Source of the DNA: CAZPZZ01 sp964591245
GTDB lineage: Bacteria; Acidobacteriota; Vicinamibacteria; Vicinamibacterales; UBA8438
Direction of reading: 5' to 3'
Assembly: GCA_964591245.1 (NCBI GenBank)
Contig: CAZPZZ010000049.1
Location: 1 to 25,742 of the forward strand
DNA length: 25,742 nt
The notes under the pieces were generated by a model that ran no database searches, was not told where the DNA came from, and was given only the letters and a program-made list of their open reading frames with translations. Every line of letters begins with the position of its first letter. Positions within the stretch are counted from its first letter, which is position 1. A program made the position numbers and the translations under genes. This document shows positions 23,279 through 25,742 of the stretch, piece after piece.

Positions 23279-25123
23279 ATGGGGTACAGACCAGGATGGG
23301 TGCAGGCGATTCTCATGGTCGCCTGCCTGAACGTAAACGCGGCCGTGTCTTTCGGCCAGACGGCCCCGGCCGTGTGGGGGACAATCACATCGACGGCGGG
23401 TGAGACACTCGAGGGCGTCACCGTGTCCGCCCGTGCCCTGGGAAGAAACGTGACCACGAGCGTGTTCACCGACGGCGACGGCGAGTACTATTTCCCGCCA
23501 CTCGAGGCTGGACGGCCATATAAGGTGTGGGCGCAGGCCCAGGCCTACGAGGCGGGCCGCTCAGACGTTACGCTGAACCAGACCTGGGCTCGACGGGATT
23601 TCGCACTCACCCCCAAAACGGACTTCGAGAATCAGCTCACGGGAAGCCAGTGGTACGCGGCGCTGCCAGAGGGCACACGCGAGGACCGCCGGATGAAGGA
23701 AGTGTTCCGGGCGGCCTGTATGGGATGCCACCCTCAAAACTTCACGCTGATCAGTAGATTTGATGAGGCAGGCTGGAAAAACATCATCGCCGTGATGAGT
23801 CGGATAACTCCCTATCGGTACGGGACTCCGGCGGCAGCGGCCAACCGCGAACCCAACCCGATCATGGTCTATTTCGAGAACGAGTTGGCGGCGTGGCTGG
23901 CGAGGGTGCGCGGTCCTGGTCCGTCGCCTATGGCGTTTACGCCCAGACGTCCAACCGGCGAGTCGACTCTGATGATTGCCCGTGAATACGATGCTCCTGA
24001 GCCCGGATTTGGATTGCCGTTCTTCAACGACGGGAGCACCGATTGGGCCCTCGGCCCTGTCGACTTCATGGACGAGTCCAAGCACCATGCGATGAACGCG
24101 ACGGTGGATCACGATGGGAACGTGTGGATGGCCGACATGTTCAACATCACCCGCACCGTTGCCAAGTACGACTGGCGGACGGGGCAAGCGACGAATTTCG
24201 TCGTCTCCGAGCGACCAGGTGGGCCCCCCGCGAATTCGCACGACATTGTCGTCGACGACGATGGGATGGTGTGGTTCGACATGAGTTCCATAGGTGCGCT
24301 GGGGCGCATCGACCCGCGCACCGGCACATCAACCACCATCTACCCCCCGGAGGGCTCCCGAGTGGGGCCATGGATTGGCGAGGACGGACAGGGTGGTATT
24401 TGGACCGCGGGGGCTGCGAACGACGTGAAGGCGATGCGCTACGACACTGGCACACGCGAATGGACGCTTTTTGAGAACCCGATTCCGAATGCGTCGAACT
24501 ACGGGATGATTGGCGATGGCGATGGTAATGGCTGGTGGTCAACCGCCAATCCGCAGGATGGGCTGATGAAGGCGGACCTCGAGACGGGCCAGGCCTCGTT
24601 CGTGGCGGTCCCCGAGGCAGTGAACGATCGGACCGACCTGTTCACTCAGGAGGAGTTGTCGATCTTCGCCGGTCGCCTGACGTTCTATGGCTACGGCCGG
24701 CCGGGTGCGGTGGCGATTCGTAAGCCAGGCGCCGATCCGCGGGGCACCGCGGTCTGGGCATGCTCGTGGTATGGCGGTGGCTTGGCGAAGCTCGACAGTC
24801 GCTCGGACCTCGCAAGGATGTATCCCTTCCCACCCGAGCACACGGACGGGAATTGCTACGAAACGTCGGTGGACAAGGACGGCGTCGTGTGGCTGCCCTT
24901 TACCCACGGCGATGCGATTGCGAAGTTCGATCCACGCACCGAGCGATGGACGAGCTACTTCCTGCCAACGATCGGGACAAAGACACACGGGCTCCAAGCG
25001 GTCACGGTGAATGGCCGCACTCAGATCGGGATGGGCTATCTCGGTGCCGGAAAAGTGGCGAAACTCGAGTTTCGCACGAGCGAGGAACTGGCGAGACTGA
25101 AGGCAGCAACGCGTCGGCCTTGA
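23279..25123 (+). CDS. Carboxypeptidase-regulatory-like / haem c / Vgb-like propeller fusion
   Basis: Exported protein of 614 residues with an unusual mix of parts. Signal peptide to about 27 (V-S-F-G-Q). Residues ~33-110 form a carboxypeptidase-regulatory-like Ig-type domain (V-W-G-T-I-T-S-T-A-G-E-T-L-E-G-V-T-V, later D-G-D-G-E-Y-Y-F-P-P-L). One cytochrome-c haem site, C-M-G-C-H, is at 147-151. From ~250 to the end is a propeller resembling virginiamycin B lyase (Vgb), with repeats such as D-H-D-G-N-V-W-M-A-D, D-D-D-G-M-V-W-F-D, E-D-G-Q-G-G-I-W-T-A and D-K-D-G-V-V-W-L-P. Lyase activity is not shown. It directly follows and overlaps the cytochrome c gene, so electron transfer between them is likely. 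A strong terminator ends the unit. Confidence 0.88.
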   Translation: MGYRPGWVQAILMVACLNVNAAVSFGQTAPAVWGTITSTAGETLEGVTVSARALGRNVTTSVFTDGDGEYYFPPLEAGRPYKVWAQAQAYEAGRSDVTLNQTWARRDFALTPKTDFENQLTGSQWYAALPEGTREDRRMKEVFRAACMGCHPQNFTLISRFDEAGWKNIIAVMSRITPYRYGTPAAAANREPNPIMVYFENELAAWLARVRGPGPSPMAFTPRRPTGESTLMIAREYDAPEPGFGLPFFNDGSTDWALGPVDFMDESKHHAMNATVDHDGNVWMADMFNITRTVAKYDWRTGQATNFVVSERPGGPPANSHDIVVDDDGMVWFDMSSIGALGRIDPRTGTSTTIYPPEGSRVGPWIGEDGQGGIWTAGAANDVKAMRYDTGTREWTLFENPIPNASNYGMIGDGDGNGWWSTANPQDGLMKADLETGQASFVAVPEAVNDRTDLFTQEELSIFAGRLTFYGYGRPGAVAIRKPGADPRGTAVWACSWYGGGLAKLDSRSDLARMYPFPPEHTDGNCYETSVDKDGVVWLPFTHGDAIAKFDPRTERWTSYFLPTIGTKTHGLQAVTVNGRTQIGMGYLGAGKVAKLEFRTSEELARLKAATRRP

Positions 25124-25172
25124 TCCCGTAGGCACTTGAGCGGTCCGGTGTTGGCTGGCGACCGTTCGAACG

Positions 25173-25213
25173 GCCGGAATCTGCTAATAAATGTAGAAGA
25201 CTCCGGCTTTTTT
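25173..25213 (+). terminator. Strong intrinsic terminator of the cytochrome-propeller unit
   Basis: Hairpin with a GCCGGA/TCCGGC base (25173-25178 with 25202-25207), continuing after single mismatches through TCT/AGA and CTA/TAG to a 7-base loop, followed directly by six T (25208-25213). It is 49 bases after the propeller stop. It is the only hairpin in the window with a proper T-run. A separate 12-base palindrome, CCGTTCGAACGG at 25162-25173, adjoins it. Confidence 0.85.
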
Positions 25214-25396
25214 CATGGCCAGTTGTCTGTATCGACATTCCGGACTTCTGCGAACCAGCTTCTTGACCCGCGGCACCGCTGACGGGCGAGTAGCGGTAGG
25301 CGCGTGTACGATCGGAAGTTTGCGTGTTACACGACTTTGCCTGTTCTGTAGTACTATGCCGACCACGAAATAAGGGTTTTCTCGCGAGGAGTCGGA

Positions 25397-25742
25397 ATGA
25401 TTGTCTTCCCCTTTCATGCTCTGTCTGGCAGCCGTCTGGGTGCCTGTATTGTTGGGCTCGCGTTCTTTTGCGCGGCCTGGGGGGCGCCCGTGGCCGCCAA
25501 ACCCGCCGGTGCCGCTCCCGCGGTGACCTACGCCAAGGACATCGCTCCGATTTTTCAGAGGAGCTGCCAGTCGTGCCACCGGCCCAACTCGATAGCCCCG
25601 ATGTCGTTCATGACCTACCAGGAAGTGCGACCGTGGGCCAGGTCGATCAAGCAGCGCGTGGTGCTGGGCGAGATGCCTCCCTATCGCTACGACCGCCACG
25701 TCGGTATTCAGGACCTGAAGGACGACCTCCGGCTGAGCGAGT
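25397..25742 (+). CDS. Secreted haem-c protein (3' end missing at window edge)
   Basis: First 115 residues of an exported protein. Signal peptide to about residue 34 (A-P-V-A-A-K). The mature part opens V-T-Y-A-K-D-I-A-P-I-F-Q-R, then haem site C-Q-S-C-H at 57-61 followed by R-P-N-S-I-A-P-M-S-F and R-P-W-A-R-S-I-K-Q-R-V, ending near E-M-P-P-Y. This opening is common in large secreted proteins of Acidobacteriota and planctomycete-like bacteria, some of which continue as copper-dependent monooxygenase-like domains; what follows here is out of view. ATG 25397 has GAGGAG six bases upstream. It starts after a strong terminator, so it has its own promoter in 25214-25396; I see only weak candidates there. 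Confidence 0.88.
   Translation, partial: MIVFPFHALSGSRLGACIVGLAFFCAAWGAPVAAKPAGAAPAVTYAKDIAPIFQRSCQSCHRPNSIAPMSFMTYQEVRPWARSIKQRVVLGEMPPYRYDRHVGIQDLKDDLRLSE

Overview
The window is GC-rich DNA from a Gram-negative heterotroph, with dense genes and nearly every second product exported (Sec, Tat or lipoprotein signals). Several families together (three secreted proteins with a W-G-V-P-D-L-x-G-T-W motif, a DUF6152 protein, a DUF1592/DUF1552 pair, secreted DinB, beta-propeller proteins fused to or beside c-type cytochromes) are typical of environmental Acidobacteriota of the Vicinamibacteria type. The gshA/gshB pair and the RoxA-type oxygenase are more usual in Proteobacteria, so a gammaproteobacterium cannot be excluded. 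No rRNA, tRNA, CRISPR array, transposase or integrase was seen.

Layout. 1-1352 (-): a lipoprotein-like sulfatase cut by the left edge. 1542-3945 (+): operon of two related secreted proteins of unknown function plus DUF6152, ending in a hairpin. 4077-5280 (-): flavin reductase and a small membrane protein. 5405-6646 (+): secreted NHL/PAL-like propeller. 6800-12316: the most coherent block, with a GFA-family protein (-) divergent from a MATE exporter (+), then a second GFA-family protein, glutathione synthetase (gshB) and an Acidithiobacillus-type glutamate-cysteine ligase (gshA). 12330-13880 (+): cytochrome c fused to a PQQ-type sugar dehydrogenase, 13 bases after gshA. 14039-15325 (+): a third paralogue of the unknown secreted family with an added lipocalin-like domain. 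15392-16585 (-): RoxA-like ribosomal oxygenase. 16935-20176 (-): DUF1592 and DUF1552 proteins, translationally coupled. 20373-20930 (+): secreted DinB protein, abutting a convergent membrane diguanylate cyclase (20931-22049, -). 22162-22563 (-): SnoaL/NTF2-like protein. 22749-25123 (+): cytochrome c overlapping a regulatory-domain/haem/propeller fusion, followed by a strong intrinsic terminator. 25397-end (+): start of another haem-c protein.

How it fits together. Three themes appear: glutathione synthesis grouped with putative glutathione-linked zinc proteins and an exporter, which suggests electrophile or aldehyde detoxification; periplasmic oxidation with single-haem cytochrome c domains and beta-propellers; and secreted families of unknown role. 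I found no clearly new defence or mobile system. The best candidate for something undescribed is the GFA-MATE-GFA-gshB-gshA block.
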